Source: Aplectana chamaeleonis
Taxonomy: Eukaryota > Nematoda > Chromadorea > Rhabditida > Cosmocercidae
NCBI GenBank assembly: GCA_029168955.1
Contig: JAPDOI010000131.1
Coordinates: forward strand, 1 to 64,000
Length of the DNA: 64,000 bases
Reading direction: 5' to 3'
How positions within the stretch are numbered: position 1 is the stretch's first letter; every line of letters starts with the position of its first letter. This document shows positions 1 through 15,000 of this stretch, piece after piece. Both the position numbers and the translations under genes were made by a program. Below the pieces are notes generated by a model that was not told where the DNA came from, did not search any database, and worked only from the letters and a program-made list of their open reading frames with translations.

Positions 1-3000
1 GGTGGTGTTTCTTCACAGCAATATAGAGGGGTGGTGATGCCTCCACGGCAATATAGAGGGACGGCTTTGTTTCCTCGGCAATGTAGAGGGACGGTGGTGT
101 TTTCATAGCAATGTAGAGTGGTGTTGATGCCTCCACGGCAATATATAGGGACGGCTTTGTTTCCTCGGCAATGTAGAGGGACGGTGGTGTTTTCACAGCA
201 GTAGAGAGGGGTGGTGATGCCTCCACGGCAATAAAGAGGGACGGCTTTGTTTCCTCGGCAAATGTAGAGGGGGTGTTGATGTTTCTACAGCAAAGTAGAG
301 GGAAGACTCTGTTTCCACGGCAATATAGAGGGACTGCTTTGTTTCCACAGCAATGTAGAGGGACGGTGTTGTTTTCACAGCAATATAGAGGGGCGGTGAT
401 GCCTCCACGGCAATATAGAGGGACTGCTTTGTTTCCACAGCAATGTAGAGGGACGGTGTTGTTTTCACAGCAATATAGAGAGGTGGTGATGCCTCCACGG
501 CAATACAGAGAGACGGCTTTGTTTCCTCGGCAATGTAGAGGGACGGTGGTATTTTCACAGCAATATAGAGAGGTGGTGATGTCTCCACGGCAATATAGAG
601 GGACGGCTTTGTTTTCATAGCAATGTAGAGGGTTCGGTGATGCTTCCACGGCAATATAGAGGGACGGCTTTATTTCCTCGGCAATGTAGAGGGACGGTGG
701 TGTTTTCATAGCAATGTAGAGTGGTGGTGATGCCTCCACGGCAATACAGAGGGACGGCTTTGTTTCCACAGCAATGTAGAATGGTGGTGATGCCTCCACG
801 GCAATATAGAGGGCGGTGTTGTTTTCACAGCAATATAGAGAGGCGGTGATGCCTCCACGGCAATATAGAGGGACGGCTTTGTTTCCACAGCAATGTAGAG
901 GGACGGTGGTGTTTTCACAGCAATATAGAGGGTGGTGATGCCTCCACGGCAATATAGAGGGACGGCTTTGTTTCCTCGGCAATGTAGAGGGACGGTGGTG
1001 TTTTCACAGCAATATAGAGGTGGTGATGCCTCCACGGCAATATAGAGGGACGGCTTTGTTTCCTCGGCAATGTAGAGGGGGTGTTGATGTTTCTGCGGCA
1101 AAGTAGAGGGACGACTCTGTTTCCTCCCGGCAAATGTAGAGGGACGGCTTTGTTTCCACAGCAATGTAGAGTGGTGGTGATGCCTCCACGGCAATATAGA
1201 GGGACGGCTTTGTTTCCACAGCAATGTAGAGGGACGGTGATGCCTTCACGGCAATATAGAGGGACGGCTTTGTTTCCTCGGCAATGTAGAGGGACGGTGG
1301 TGTTTTCACAGCAATATAGAGGGTGGTGATGCCTCCACGGCAATATAGAGGGACGGCTTTGTTTCCTCGGCAATGTAGAGGGACAGTGGTGTTTTCACAG
1401 CAATATAGGGGGGTGGTGATGCCTCCACGGCAATATAGAGGGACGGCTTTGTTTCCTCGGCAATGTAGAGGGACGGTGGTGTTTTCACAGCAATATAGAG
1501 GGGTGGTGATGCCTTCACGGCAATATAGAGGGACGGCTTTGTTTCCTCGGCAATGTAGGGGGACGGTGGTGTTTTCACAGCAATATAGAGAGGAGGTGAT
1601 GCCTCCACGGCAATATAGAGGGACTGCTTTGTTTCCACAGCAATGTAGAGGGACGGTGGTGTTTTCACCGCAATACAGAGGGGTCGTGATGCCTCCACGG
1701 CAATATAGAGGGACGGCTTTGTTTCCTCGGCAATGTAGAGGGACGGTGTTGTTTTCACAGCAATATAGAGAGGTGGTGATGCCTCCACGGCAATATAGAG
1801 GGACGGCTTTGTTTCCACAGCAATGTAGAGGGACGGTGGTGTTTTCACAGCAATATAGAGAGGTGGTGATGCCTCCACGGCAATACAGAGGGACGGCTTT
1901 GTTTCCTCGGCAATGTAGAGGGACGGTGGTGTTTTCACAGCAATATAGAGAGGTGTTGATATCTCCACGGCAATATAGAGGGACGGCTTTGTTTTCACAG
2001 CAATGTAGAGGGGTGGTGATGCTTCCACGGCAATATAGAGGGACGTCTTTGTTTCCTCGGCAATGTAGAGGGACGGTGGTGTTTTCATAGCAATGTAGAG
2101 TGGTGTTGATGCCTCCACGGCAATATATAGGGACGGCTTTGTTTCCACAGCAATGTAGAGGGGTGGTGATGCCTTCACGGCAATATAGAGGGACGGCTTT
2201 GTTTCCTCGGCAATGTAGAGGGACGGTGGTGTTTTCATAGCAATGTAGAGGGACGGCTTTGTTTCCACAGCAATGTAGAGGTGGTTGTGATGCCTCCACG
2301 GCAATATAGAGAGACGGCTTTGTTTCGTCGGCAATGTAGAGGGACGGTGGTGTTTTCACAGCAGTATAGAGGGGTGGTGATGCCTCCACGGCAATATAGA
2401 GGGACGGCTTTGTTTCCTCGGCAATGTAGAGGGTGTTGATGTTTCTACGGGAAAGTAGAGGGACGACTCTGTTTCCTCGGCAATCTAGAGGGACGGCTTT
2501 GTTTCCACAGCAATGTAGAGGGGTGGTGATGCCTCCACGGCAATATAGAGAGACGGCTTTGTTTCCTCGGCAATTTAGAGGGCGGTGGTGTTGTCACAGC
2601 AATATAGAGAGGCGGGGATGCCTCCGCGGCAATATAGAGGGACGGCTTTGTTTCCTCGGCAATGTAGAGGGACGGTGGTGTTTTCACAGCAATATAGAGA
2701 GGTGGTGATGCCTCCACGGCAATATAGAGGGACGGCTTTGTTTCCTCGGCAATGTAGAGGGACGGTGTTGTTTTCACAGCAATATAGAGAGGAGGTGATG
2801 CCTCCACGGCAATATAGAGGGACGGCTTTGTTTCCTCGGCAATGTAGAGGGACGGTGTTGTTTTCACAGCAATATAGAGAGGTGGTGATGCCTCCACGGC
2901 AATATAGAGGGACGGCTTTGTTTCCACAGCAATGTAGAGTGGTGGTGATGCCTTCACGGCAATATAGAGGGACGGCTTTGTTTCCTCGGCAATGTAGAGG

Positions 3001-6000
3001 GACGGTGGTGTTTTCATAGCAATGTAGAGTGGTTGTGATGCCTCCACGGCAATACAGAGGGACGGCTTTGTTTCCTCGGCAATGTAGAGAGGTGGTGATG
3101 TCTCCACGACAATATAGAGGGACGGCTGCGTTTCCACAGCAATGTAGAGGGACGGTGGTGTTTTCATAGCAATGTAGAGGGACGGCTTTGTTTTCACAGC
3201 AATGTAGAGGGTGGTGATGCCTCCACGGCAATATAGAGGACGGCTTTGTTTCCTCGGCAATGTAGAGGGACGGTGGTGTTTTCACAGCAATATAGAGAGG
3301 TGGTGATGCCTCCACGGCAATATAGAGGGACGGCTTTGTTTCCTCGGCAATGTAGAGGGTGTTGATGTTTCTGCGGCAAAGTAGAGGGACGACTCTGTTT
3401 CCTCGGCAATGTAGAGGGACGGCTTTGTTTCCACAGCAATGTAGAGGGGTGGTGATCCCTCCACGGCAATATAGGGGGACGGCTTTGTTTCCTCGCCAAT
3501 GTAGAGTGACGGGGTGTTTTCACAGCAATATAGAGAGGTGGTGATGCCTCCACGGCAATATAGAGGGACGGCTTTGTTTCCTCGGCAATGTAGAGGGACG
3601 GTGGTGTTTTCACAGCAGTATAGAGGGGTGGTGATGCCTCCACGGCAATATAGAGGGACGGCTTTGTTTCCTCGGCAATGTAGAGGGACGGTGGTGTTTT
3701 CACAGCAGTATAGAGGGGTGGTGATGCCTCCACGGCAATATAGAGGGACGGATTTGTTTCCTCGGCAATGTAGAGGGCGGTGTTGTTTTCACAGCAATAT
3801 AGAGAGGTGGTGATGCCTCCACGGCAATATAGAGGGACGGCTTTGTTTCCTCGGCAATGTAGAGGGACGGTGGTGTTTTCACAGCAATATAGAGAGGTGG
3901 TGATGCCTCCACGGCAATATAGAGGGACGGCTTTGTTACCTCGGCAATGTAGAGGGACGGTGGTGTTTTCATAGCAATGTAGAGTGGTTGTGATGCCTCC
4001 ACGGCAATACAGAGGGACGGCTTTGTTTCCTCGGCAATGTAGAGGGACGGTGGTGTTTTCACAGCAATATAGAGGGGCGGTGATGCCTCCACGGCAATAT
4101 ATAGGGACGGCTTTTTTTCCTCGGCAATCTAGAGGGACGGTGGTGTTTTCACAGCAATATAGAGAGGTGGTGATGCCTCCACGGCAATATAGAGGGACGG
4201 CTTTGTTCCCTCGGCAATGTAGAGGGACGGTGGTGTTTTCACAGCAATGTAGAGGGGTGTTGATATGCCTCCACGGCAATATAGAGGGACGGCTTTGTTT
4301 CCTCGGCAATGTAGAGGGACGGTGTTGTTTTCACAGCAATATAGAGAGGAGGTGATGCCTCCACGGCAATATAGAGGGACTGCTTTGTTTCCACAGCAAT
4401 GTAGAGGGACGGTGGTGTTTTCACCGCAATACAGAGTGGTTGTGATGCCTCCACGGCAATACAGAGGGACGGCTTTGTTTCCTCGGCAATGTAGAGGGAC
4501 GGTGGTGTTTTCACAGCAATATAGAGAGGTGGTGATGCCTCCACGGCAATATAGAGGGACGGCTTTGTTCCCTCGGCAATGTAGAGGGACGGTGGTGTTT
4601 TCACAGCAATATAGAGAGGTGGTGATGCCTCCACGGCAATACAGAGGGACGGCTTTGTTTCCTCGGCAATGTAGAGGGACGGTGGTGTTTTCACAGCAAT
4701 ATAGAGAGGTGTTGATATCTCCACGGCAATATAGAGGGACGGCTTTGTTTTCACAGCAATGTAGAGGGGTGGTGATGCTTCCACGGCAATATAGAGGGAC
4801 GTCTTTGTTTCCTCGGCAATGTAGAGGGACGGTGGTGTTTTCATAGCAATGTAGAGTGGTGGTGATGCCTCCACGGCAATACAGAGGGACGGCTTTGTTT
4901 CCACAGCAATGTAGAATGGTGGTGATGCCTCCACGGCAATATAGAGGGACGGCTACGTTTCCACAGCAATGTAGAGGGACGGTGGTGTTTTCATAGCAAT
5001 GTAGAGGGACGGCTTTGTTTCCACAGCAATGTAGAGGGGTGGTGATGCCTCCACGGCAATATAGAGAGACGGCTTTGTTTCCTCGGCAATGTAGAGGGAC
5101 GGTGGTGTTTTCACAGCAATATAGAGGGGTGGTGATGCCTCCACGGCAATATAGAGGGACGGCTTTGTTTCCACAGCAATGTAGAGGGGTGGTGATGCTT
5201 CCACGGCATTATAGAGGGACGACTTTGTTACCTCGGCAATGTAGAGGGACGGTGGTGTTTTCATAGCAATGTAGAGTGGTTGTGATGCCTCCACGGCAAT
5301 ACAGAGGGACGGCTTTGTTTCCTCGGCAATGTAGAGGGACGGCTTTGTTTCCACAGCAATGTAGAGGGGTGGTGATGCCTTCACGGCAATATAGAGGGAC
5401 GGCTTTGTTTCCTCGGCAATGTAGAGGGACGGTGGTGTTTTCACAGCAATATAGAGAGGTGGTGATGTCTCCACGGCAATATAGAGGGACGACTCTGTTT
5501 CCTCGGCAATGTAGAGGGACGGTGGTGTTTTCACAGCAGTATAGAGGGGTGGTGATGCCTCCACGGCAATATAGAGGGACGGCTTTGTTTCCTCGGCAAT
5601 GTGGAGGGACGGTGGTGTTTTCACCGCAATACAGAGGGGTCGTGATGCCTCCACGGCAATATAGAGGGACGGCTTTGTTTTCACAGCAATGTAGAGGGGT
5701 GGTGATGCTTCCACGGCATTATAGAGGGACGACTTTGTTTCCTCGGCAATGTAGAGGGACGGTGGTGTTTTCACAGCAATATAGAGAGGTGGTGATGTCT
5801 CCACGGCATTATAGAGGGACGGCTTTGTTTCCTCGGCAATGTAGAGGGGTGGTGATGCTTCCACGGCATTATAGAGGGACGACTTTGTTACCTCGGCAAT
5901 GTAGAGGGACGGCTTTGTTTTCACAGCAATGTAGAGGGGTGGTGATGCTTCCACGGCATTATAGAGGGACGACTTTGTTTCCTCGGCAATGTAGAGGGAC

Positions 6001-9000
6001 GGTGGTGTTTTCACAGCAATATAGAGAGGTGGTGATGTCTCCACGGCATTATAGAGGGACGGCTTTGTTTCCTCGGCAATGTAGAGGGGGTGTTGATGTT
6101 TCTACGGGAAAGTAGGGGGACGACTCTGTTTCCTCGGCAATGTAGAGCGACGGCTTTGTTTCCACAGCAATGTAGAGGGGTGGTGATGCCTTCACGGCAA
6201 TATAGAGGGACGGCTTTGTTTCCTCGGCAATGTAGAGGGACGGTGGTGTTTTCACAGCAATATAGAGAGGTGGTGATGCCTCCACGGCAATATAGAGGGA
6301 CGGCTTTGTTTCCTCGGCAATGTAGAGGGACGGTGGTGTTTTCACAGCAATATAGAGAGGTGGGGATGTCTCCACGGCAATATAGAGGCACGGCTTTGTT
6401 ACCTCGGCAATATAGAGGGACGGTGGTGTTTTCATAGCAATGTAGAGTGGTTGTGATGCCTCCACGGCAATACAGAGGGACGGCTTTGTTTCCTCGGCAA
6501 TGTAGAGGGACGGTGGTGTTTTCACAGCAATATAGAGGGGCGGTGATGCCTCCACGGCAATATAGAGGGACGGCTTTGTTTCCTCGGCAATGTAGAGGGA
6601 CGGTGGTGTTTTCACAGCAATATAGAGGGGTGGTGATGCCTCCACGGCAATAAAGAGGGACGGCTTTGTTTCCTCGGCAATGTAGAGGGACGGTGGTGTT
6701 TTCACAGCAATATAGAGAGGTGGTGATGCCTCCACGGCAATATAGAGCGACGGCTTTGTTTCCTCGGCGATGTAGAGGGGGTGTTGATGTTTCTGCGGCA
6801 AAGTAGAGGGACGACTCTGTTTCCTCGGCAATGTAGAGGGACGGCTTTGTTTCCTCGGCAATGTAGAGGGACGGTGGTGTTTTCACCGCAATACAGAGGG
6901 GTCGTGATGCCTCCACGGCAATATAGAGGGACGGCTTTGTTTTCACAGCAATGTAGAGGGGTGGTGATGCTTCCACGGCAATATAGAGAGACGGCTTTGT
7001 TTCCTCGGCAATGTAGAGGGACGGTGGTGTTTTCACAGCAATGTAGAGGGGTGGTGATGCTTCCACGGCATTATAGAGGGACGGCTTTGATACCTCGGCA
7101 ATGTAGAGGGACGGTGGTGTTTTCATAGCAATGTAGAGTGGTTGTGATGCCTCCACGGCAATACAGAGGGACGGCTTTGTTTCCTCGGCAATGTAGAGGG
7201 ACGGTGGTGTTTTCACAGCAATATAGAGAGGTGGTGATGCCTCCACGGGAATATAGAGGGACGGGTTTGTTTCCTCGGCAATGTAGAGGGACGGTGTTGA
7301 TGTTTCCACGGCAATGTAGAGGGACGAGTGTTTCCTCGGCAATGTAGAGGGACGGCTTTGTTTCCACAGCAATGTAGAGGGTGGTGATGCCTCCACGGCA
7401 ATATAGAGGGACGGCTTTGTTTCCACAGCAATGTAGAGGGACGGTGGTGTTTTCACGGCAATATAGAGGACGGCTTGTGTTTCCACAGCAATGTAGAGGG
7501 GGTGTGATGCCTCCACGGCAATATAGAGGGACGGCTTTGTTTCCTCGGCAATGTAGAGGGACGGTGGTATTTTCACAGCAATATAGAGAGGTGGTGATGC
7601 CTCCACGGCAATATAGAGGGACGGCTTTGTTTCCTCGGCAATGTAGAGAGACGGTGGTATTTTCACAGCAATATAGAGAGGTGGTGATGCCTCCACGGCA
7701 ATATAGAGGGACGGCTTTGTTCCCTCGGCAATGTAGAGGGACGGTGGTGATGTTTCCACGGCAATATAGAGGACGGCTTTGTTTCCTCGGCAATGTAGAG
7801 GGACGGTGGTGTTTTCACAGCAGTATAGAGGGGTGGTGATGCCTCCACGGCAATAAAGAGGGACGGCTTTGTTTCCTCGGCAATTTGGAGGGCGGTGTTG
7901 TTTTCATAGCAATGTAGAGTGGTTGTGATGCCTCCACGGCAATATAGAGAGACGGCTTTGTTTCCACAGCAATGTAGAGGGACGGTGGTGTTTTCACCGC
8001 AATACAGAGGGGTCGTGATGCCTCCACGGCAATATAGAGGGACGGCTTTGTTTCCTCGGCAATGTAGAGGGACGGTGGTGTTTTCACAGCAGTATAGAGG
8101 GGTGGTGATGCCTCCACGGCAATAGAGAGGGACGGCTTTGTTTCCTCGGCAATGTAGAGGGACGGTGCTGTTTTCACAGCATTATAGACAGGTGGTGATG
8201 CCTCCACGGCAATATAGAGGGACGGCTTTGTTTCCTCGGCAATGTAGAGGGGGTGTTGATGTTTCTGCGGCAAAGTAGAGGGAAGACTCTGTTTCCTCGG
8301 CAATGTAGAGGGACGGCTTTGTTTCCACAGCAATATAGAGGGGCGGTGATGCCTCCACGGCAATATAGAGAGACGGCTTTGTTTCCACAGCAATGTAGAG
8401 GGACGGTGGTGTTTTCACCGCAATACAGAGGGGTCGTGATGCCTCCACGGCAATATAGAGAGACGGCTTTGTTTCCTCGGCAATTTAGAGGGCGGTGTTG
8501 TTTTCACAGCAATATAGAGAGGCGGTGATGCCTCCACGGCAATATAGAGGGACGGCTTTGTTTCCTCGGCAATGTAGAGGGACGGTGGTGTTTTCACAGC
8601 AATATAGAGGGGTGGTGATGCCTCCACGGCAATATAGAGGGACGGCTTTGTTTCCTCGGCAATGTAGAGGGACGGTGGTGTTTTCACAGCAATATAGAGG
8701 GGTGGTGATGCCTCCACGGCAATATAGAGGGACGGCTTTGTTTCCTCGGCAATGTAGAGGGACGGTGGTGTTTTCACAGCAATATAGAGAGGTGGTGATG
8801 CCTCCACGGCAATATAGAGGGACGGCTTTGTTTCCTCGGCAATGTAGAGGGACGGTGGTGTTTTCACAGCAATATAGAGAGGTGGTGATGTCTCCACGGC
8901 AATATAGAGGGACGGCTTTGTTTCCTCGGCAATGTAGAGGGGTGTTGATGTTTCTGCGGCAAAGTAGAGGGACGACTCTGTTTCCTCGGCAATGTAGAGG

Positions 9001-12000
9001 ACGGCTTTGTTTTCACAGCAATGTAGAGTGGTGGTGATGCCTCCACGGCAATATATAGGGACGGCTTTGTTTCCACAGCAATGTAGAAGGGTGGTGATGC
9101 CTCCACGGCAATACAGAGGGACGGCTTTGTTTCCTCGGCAATGTAGAGGGACGGTGGTGTTTTCACAGCAATATAGAGGGGCGGTGATGCCTCCACGGCA
9201 ATATATAGGGACGGCTTCTTTTCCTCGGCAATCTAGAGGGACGGTGGTGTTTTCACAGCAGTATAGAGGGGTGGTGATGCCTCCACGGCATTATAGAGGG
9301 ACGGCTTTGTTTCCTCGGCAATGTAGAGGGACGGTGGTGTTTTCACAGCAGTATAGAGGGTGGTGATGCCTCCACGGCAATAAAGAGGGACGGCTTTGTT
9401 TCCTCGGCAATTTAGAGGGCGGTGTTGTTTTCACAGCAATATAGAGAGGTGGTGATGCCTCCACGGCAATATAGAGGGACGGCTTTGTTACCTCGGCAAT
9501 GTAGAGGGACGGTGGTGTTTTCATAGCAATGTAGAGTGGTTGTGATGCCTCCACGGCAATACAGAGGGACGGCTTTGTTTCCTCGGCAATGTAGAGGGAC
9601 GGTGGTGTTTTCACAGCAATATAGAGGGGCGGTGATGCCTCCACGGCAATATATAGGGACGGCTTTTTTTCCTCGGCAATGTAGAGGGACGGTGGTGTTT
9701 TCACAGCAATATAGAGAGGTGGTGATGCCTCCACGGCAATATAGAGGGACGGCTTTGTTCCCTCGGCAATGTAGAGGGACGGTGGTGTTTTCACAGCAAT
9801 ATAGAGAGGTGGTGATGCCTCCACGGCAATATAGAGGGACGGCTTTGTTTCCTCGGCAATGTAGAGGGACGGTGTTGTTTTCACAGCAATATAGAGAGGA
9901 GGTGATGCCTCCACGGCAATATAGAGGGACGGCTTTGTTTCCTCGGCAATGTAGAGGGACGGTGGTGTTGTCACAGCAGGATAGAGGGGTGGTATGCCTC
10001 CACGGCAATATAGAGGGAACGGCTTTTTTCCTCGGCAAATGTAGAGGGACGGTGTTGTTTTCACAGCAATATAGAGAGGCGGTGATGCCTCCACGGCAAT
10101 ATAGAGGGACGGCTTTGTTTCCTCGGCAATGTAGAGGGACGGTGTTGTTTTGACAGCAATATAGAGAGGTGGTGATGCCTCCACGGCAATATAGAGAGAC
10201 GGCTTTGTTTCCACAGCAATGTAGAGGGACGGTGGTGTTTTCACAGCATTATAGAGAGGTGGTGATGCCTCCACGGCAATATAGAGGGACGGCTTTGTTT
10301 CCTCGGCAATGTAGAGGGACGGTGGTGTTTTCACAGCAATATAGAGAGGTGGTGATGTCTCCACGGCAATATAGAGGGACGGCTTTGTTTTCACAGCAAT
10401 GTAGAGGGGTGGTGATGCTTCCACGGCATTATAGAGGGACGACTTTGTTTCCTCGGCATTGTAGAGGGACGGTGTTGTTTTCACAGCAATATAGAGAGGT
10501 GGTGATGCCTCCACGGCAATACAGAGGGACGGCTTTGTTTCCACAGCAATGTAGAATGGTGGTGATGCCTCCACGGCAATATAGAGGGACGGCTACGTTT
10601 CCACAGCAATGTAGAGGGACGGTGGTGTTTTCATAGCAATGTAGAGGGACGGCTTTGTTTTCACAGCAATGTAGAGGCGGTGTTGATATTTCTGCGGCAA
10701 AGTAGAGGGACGGCTTTGTTTCCTCGGCAATGTGGAGGGACGGTGGTGTTTTCACCGCAATACAGAGGGGTCGTGATGCCTCCACGGCAATATAGAGGGA
10801 CGGCTTTGTTTTCACAGCAATGTAGAGGGACGGTGGTGTTTTCACATCAATATAGAGAGGTGGTGATGTCTCCACGGCAATATAGAGAGACGGCTTTGTT
10901 TCCTCGGCAATGTAGAGGGACGGTGGTGTTTTCACAGCAATATAGAGTGGTGTTGATGCCTCCACGGCAATATATAGGGACGGCTTTGTTTCCACAGCAA
11001 TATAGAGAGGTGGTGATGCCTCCACGGCAATATAGAGGGACGGCTTTGTTTCCACAGCAATGTGGAGGGACGGTGGTGTTTTCACAGCAATATAGAGAGG
11101 TGGTGATGCCTCCACGGCAATATAGAGGGACGGCTTTGTTTCCTCGGCAATGTAGAGGGGGTGTTGATGTTTCTACGGGAAAGTAGGGGGACGACTCTGT
11201 TTCCTCGGCAATGTAGAGGGACGGCTTTGTTTCCTCGGCAATGTAGAGGGACGGCTTTGTTTCCACAGCAATATAGAGGGGCGGTGATGCCTCCACGGCA
11301 ATATAGAGAGACGGCTTTGTTTCCACAGCAATGTAGAGGGACGGTGGTGTTTTCACAGCAATATAGAGAGGTGGTGATGCCTCCACGGCAATATAGAGGG
11401 ACGGCTTTGTTTCCTCGGCAATGTAGAGGGACGGTGGTGTTTTCACAGCAATATAGAGGGGTGGTGATGCCTCCACGGCAATATAGAGGGACGGCTTTGT
11501 TTCCTCGGCAATGTAGAGGGACGGTGGTGTTTTCACAGCAATATAGAGGGGTGGTGATGCCTCCACGGCAATATAGAGGGACGGCTTTGTTTCCTCGGCA
11601 ATGTAGAGGGACGGTGGTGTTTTCACAGCAATATAGAGAGGTGGTGATGCCTCCACGGCAATATAGAGGACGGCTTTGTTTCCTCGGCAATGTAGAGGGA
11701 CGGTGGTGTTTTCACAGCAATATAGAGAGGTGGTGATGCCTCCACGGCAATATAGAGGGACGGCTTTGTTTCCTCGGCAATGTAGAGGGGTGTTGATGTT
11801 TCTGCGGCAAAGTAGAGGGACGACTCTGTTTCCTCGGCAATATAGAGGGACGGCTTTGTTTCCACAGCAATGTAGAGTGGTGTTGATGCCTCCACGGCAA
11901 TATATAGGGACGGCTTTGTTTCCACAGCAATGTAGAGGGGTGGTGATGCCTCCACGGCAATATATAGGGACGGCTTCTTTTCCTCGGCAATGTAGAGGGA

Positions 12001-15000
12001 CGGTGGTGTTTTCACAGCAATATACAGAGGTGGTGATGCCTCCACGGCAATATAGAGGGACGGCTTTGTTCCCTCGGCAATGTAGAGGGACGGTGGTGTT
12101 TTCACAGCAATATAGAGAGGTGGTGATGCCTCCACGGCAATATAGAGGGACGGCTTTGTTCCCTCGGCAATGTAGAGGGACGGTGGTGTTTTCACAGCAA
12201 TATAGAGAGGTGGTGATGCCTCCACGGCAATATAGAGGGACGGCTTTGTTTCCTCGGCAATGTAGAGGGACGGTGTTGTTTTCACAGCAATATAGAGAGG
12301 AGGTGATGCCTCCACGGCAATATAGAGGGACTGCTTTGTTTCCACAGCAATGTAGAGGGACGGTGGTGTTTTCACCGCAATACAGAGGGGTCGTGATGCC
12401 TCCACGGCAATATAGAGGGACGGCTTTGTTTCCTCGGCAATGTAGAGGGACGGTGTTGTTTTCACAGCAATATAGAGAGGTGGTGATGCCTCCACGGCAA
12501 TATAGAGAGACGGCTTTGTTTCCACAGCAATGTAGAGGGACGGTGGTGTTTTCACAGCAATATAGAGAGGTGGTGATGCCTCCACGGCAATATAGAGGGA
12601 CGGCTTTGTTTCCTCGGCAATGTAGAGGGACGGTGGTGTTTTCACAGCAATATAGAGGGGTGGTGATGCCTCCACGGCAATATAGAGGGACGGCTTTGTT
12701 TCCTCGGCAATGTAGAGGGACCATGGTGTTTTCACAGCAATATAGAGGGGTGGTGATGCCTCCACGGCAATATAGAGGGACGGCTTTGTTTCCTCGGCAA
12801 TGTAGAGGGACGGTGGTGTTTTCACAGCAATATAGAGGGGTGGTGATGCCTCCACGGCAATATAGAGGGACGGCTTTGTTTCCTCGGCAATGTAGAGGGA
12901 CGGTGGTGTTTTCACAGCAATATAGAGGGGTGGTGATGCCTCCACGGCAATATAGAGGGACGGCTTTGTTTCCTCGGCAATGTAGAGGGACGGTGGTGTT
13001 TTCACAGCAATATAGAGGGGTGGTGATGCCTCCACGGCAATATAGAGGGACGGCTTTGTTTCCTCGGCAATGTAGAGGGACGGTGGTGTTTTCACAGCAA
13101 TATAGAGAGGTGGTGATGCCTCCACGGCAATATAGAGGGACGGCTTTGTTTCCACAGCAATGTAGAAGGACGGTGGTGTTTTCACAGCAATATAGAGAGG
13201 TGGTGATGCCTCCACGGCAATACAGAGGGACGGCTTTGTTTCCTCGGCAATGTAGAGGGACGGTGGTGTTTTCACAGCAATATGGAGAGGTGTTGATATC
13301 TCCACGGCAATATAGAGGGACGGCTTTGTTTTCACAGCAATGTAGAGGGGTGGTGATGCTTCCACGGCAATATAGAGGGACGTCTTTGTTTCCTCGGCAA
13401 TGTAGAGGGACGGTGGTGTTTTCATAGCAATGTAGAGTGGTGGTGATGCCTCCACGGCAATACAGAGGGACGGCTTTGTTTCCACAGCAATGTAGAATGG
13501 TGGTGATGCCTCCACGGCAATATAGAGGGACGGCTACGTTTCCACAGCAATGTAGAGGGACGGTGGTGTTTTCATAGCAATGTAGAGGGACGGCTTTGTT
13601 TCCACAGCAATGTAGAGGGGTGGTGATGCCTCCACGGCAATATTGAGAGACGGCTTTGTTTCCTCGGCAATGTACAGGGACGGTGGTGTTTTCACAGCAT
13701 TATAGAGAGGTGGTGATGCCTCCACGGCAATATAGAGGGACGGCTTTGTTTCCTCGGCAATGTAGAGGGGGTGTTGATGTTTCTGCGGCAAAGTAGAGGG
13801 ACGACTCTGTTTCCTCGGCAATGTAGAGGGACGGCTTTGTTTCCACAGCAATGTAGAGGGGTGGTGATGCCTCCACGGCAATATAGAGGGATGGCTCTGT
13901 TTCCACAGCAATGTAGAGGGGTGGTGATGCCTCCACGGCAATATAGAGGGACGGCTTTGTTTCCTCGGCAGTGTAGAGGGACGGTGGTGTTTTCACAGCA
14001 TTATAGACAGGTGGTGATGCCTCCACGGCAATATAGAGGGACGGCTTTGTTTCCTCGGCAATGTAGAGGGGGTGTTGATGTTTCTGCGGCAAAGTAGAGG
14101 GACGACTCTGTTTCCTCGGCAATGTAGAGGGACGGCTTTGTTTCCACAGCAATGTAGAGGGGTGGTGATGCCTCCACGGAAATATAGAGGGACGGCTTTG
14201 TTTCCTCGGCAATGTAGAGGGACGGTGGTGTTTTCACAGCAATATAGAGGGGTGGTGATGCCTCCACGGCAATATAGAGGGACGGCTTTGTTTCCTCGGC
14301 AATGTAGAGAGACGGTGGTGTTTTCATAGCAATGTAGAGTGGTTGTGATGCCTCCACGGCAATATAGAGGGACGGCTTTGTTTCCTCGGCAATGTAGAGG
14401 GACGGTGGTGTTTTCACAGCAATATAGAGGGGTGGTGATGCCTCCACGGCAATATAGAGGGACGGCTTTGTTTCCTCGGCAATGTAGAGGGACGGTGGTG
14501 TTTTCACAGCAATATAGAGAGGTGGTGATGCCTCCACGGCAATATAGAGGGACGGCTTTGTTTCCTCGGCAATGTAGAGGGACGGTGTTGTTTTCACAGC
14601 AATATAGAGAGGTGGTGATGCGCCCCCGGCAATATAGAGCGACGGCTTTGTTTCCTCGGCAATGTAGAGGGGGTGTTGATGTTTCCTCGGCAATGTAGAG
14701 GGACGGCTTTGTTTCCTCGGCAATAAAGAGGGACGGCTTTCTTTCCACAGCAGTGTAGAGGGGTGTTGATGCCTCCACGGCAATATATATAGGGACGGCT
14801 TTGTTTCCACAGCAATGTAGAGGGGTGGTGATGCCTTCACGGCAATATAGAGGGACGGCTTTGTTTCCTCGGCAATGTAGAGGGACGGTGGTGTTTTCAC
14901 AGCAATATAGAGAGGTGGTGATGCCTCCACGGCAATATAGAGGGACGGCTTTGTTTCCTCGGCAATGTAGAGGGACGGTGGTGTTTTCACAGCAATATAG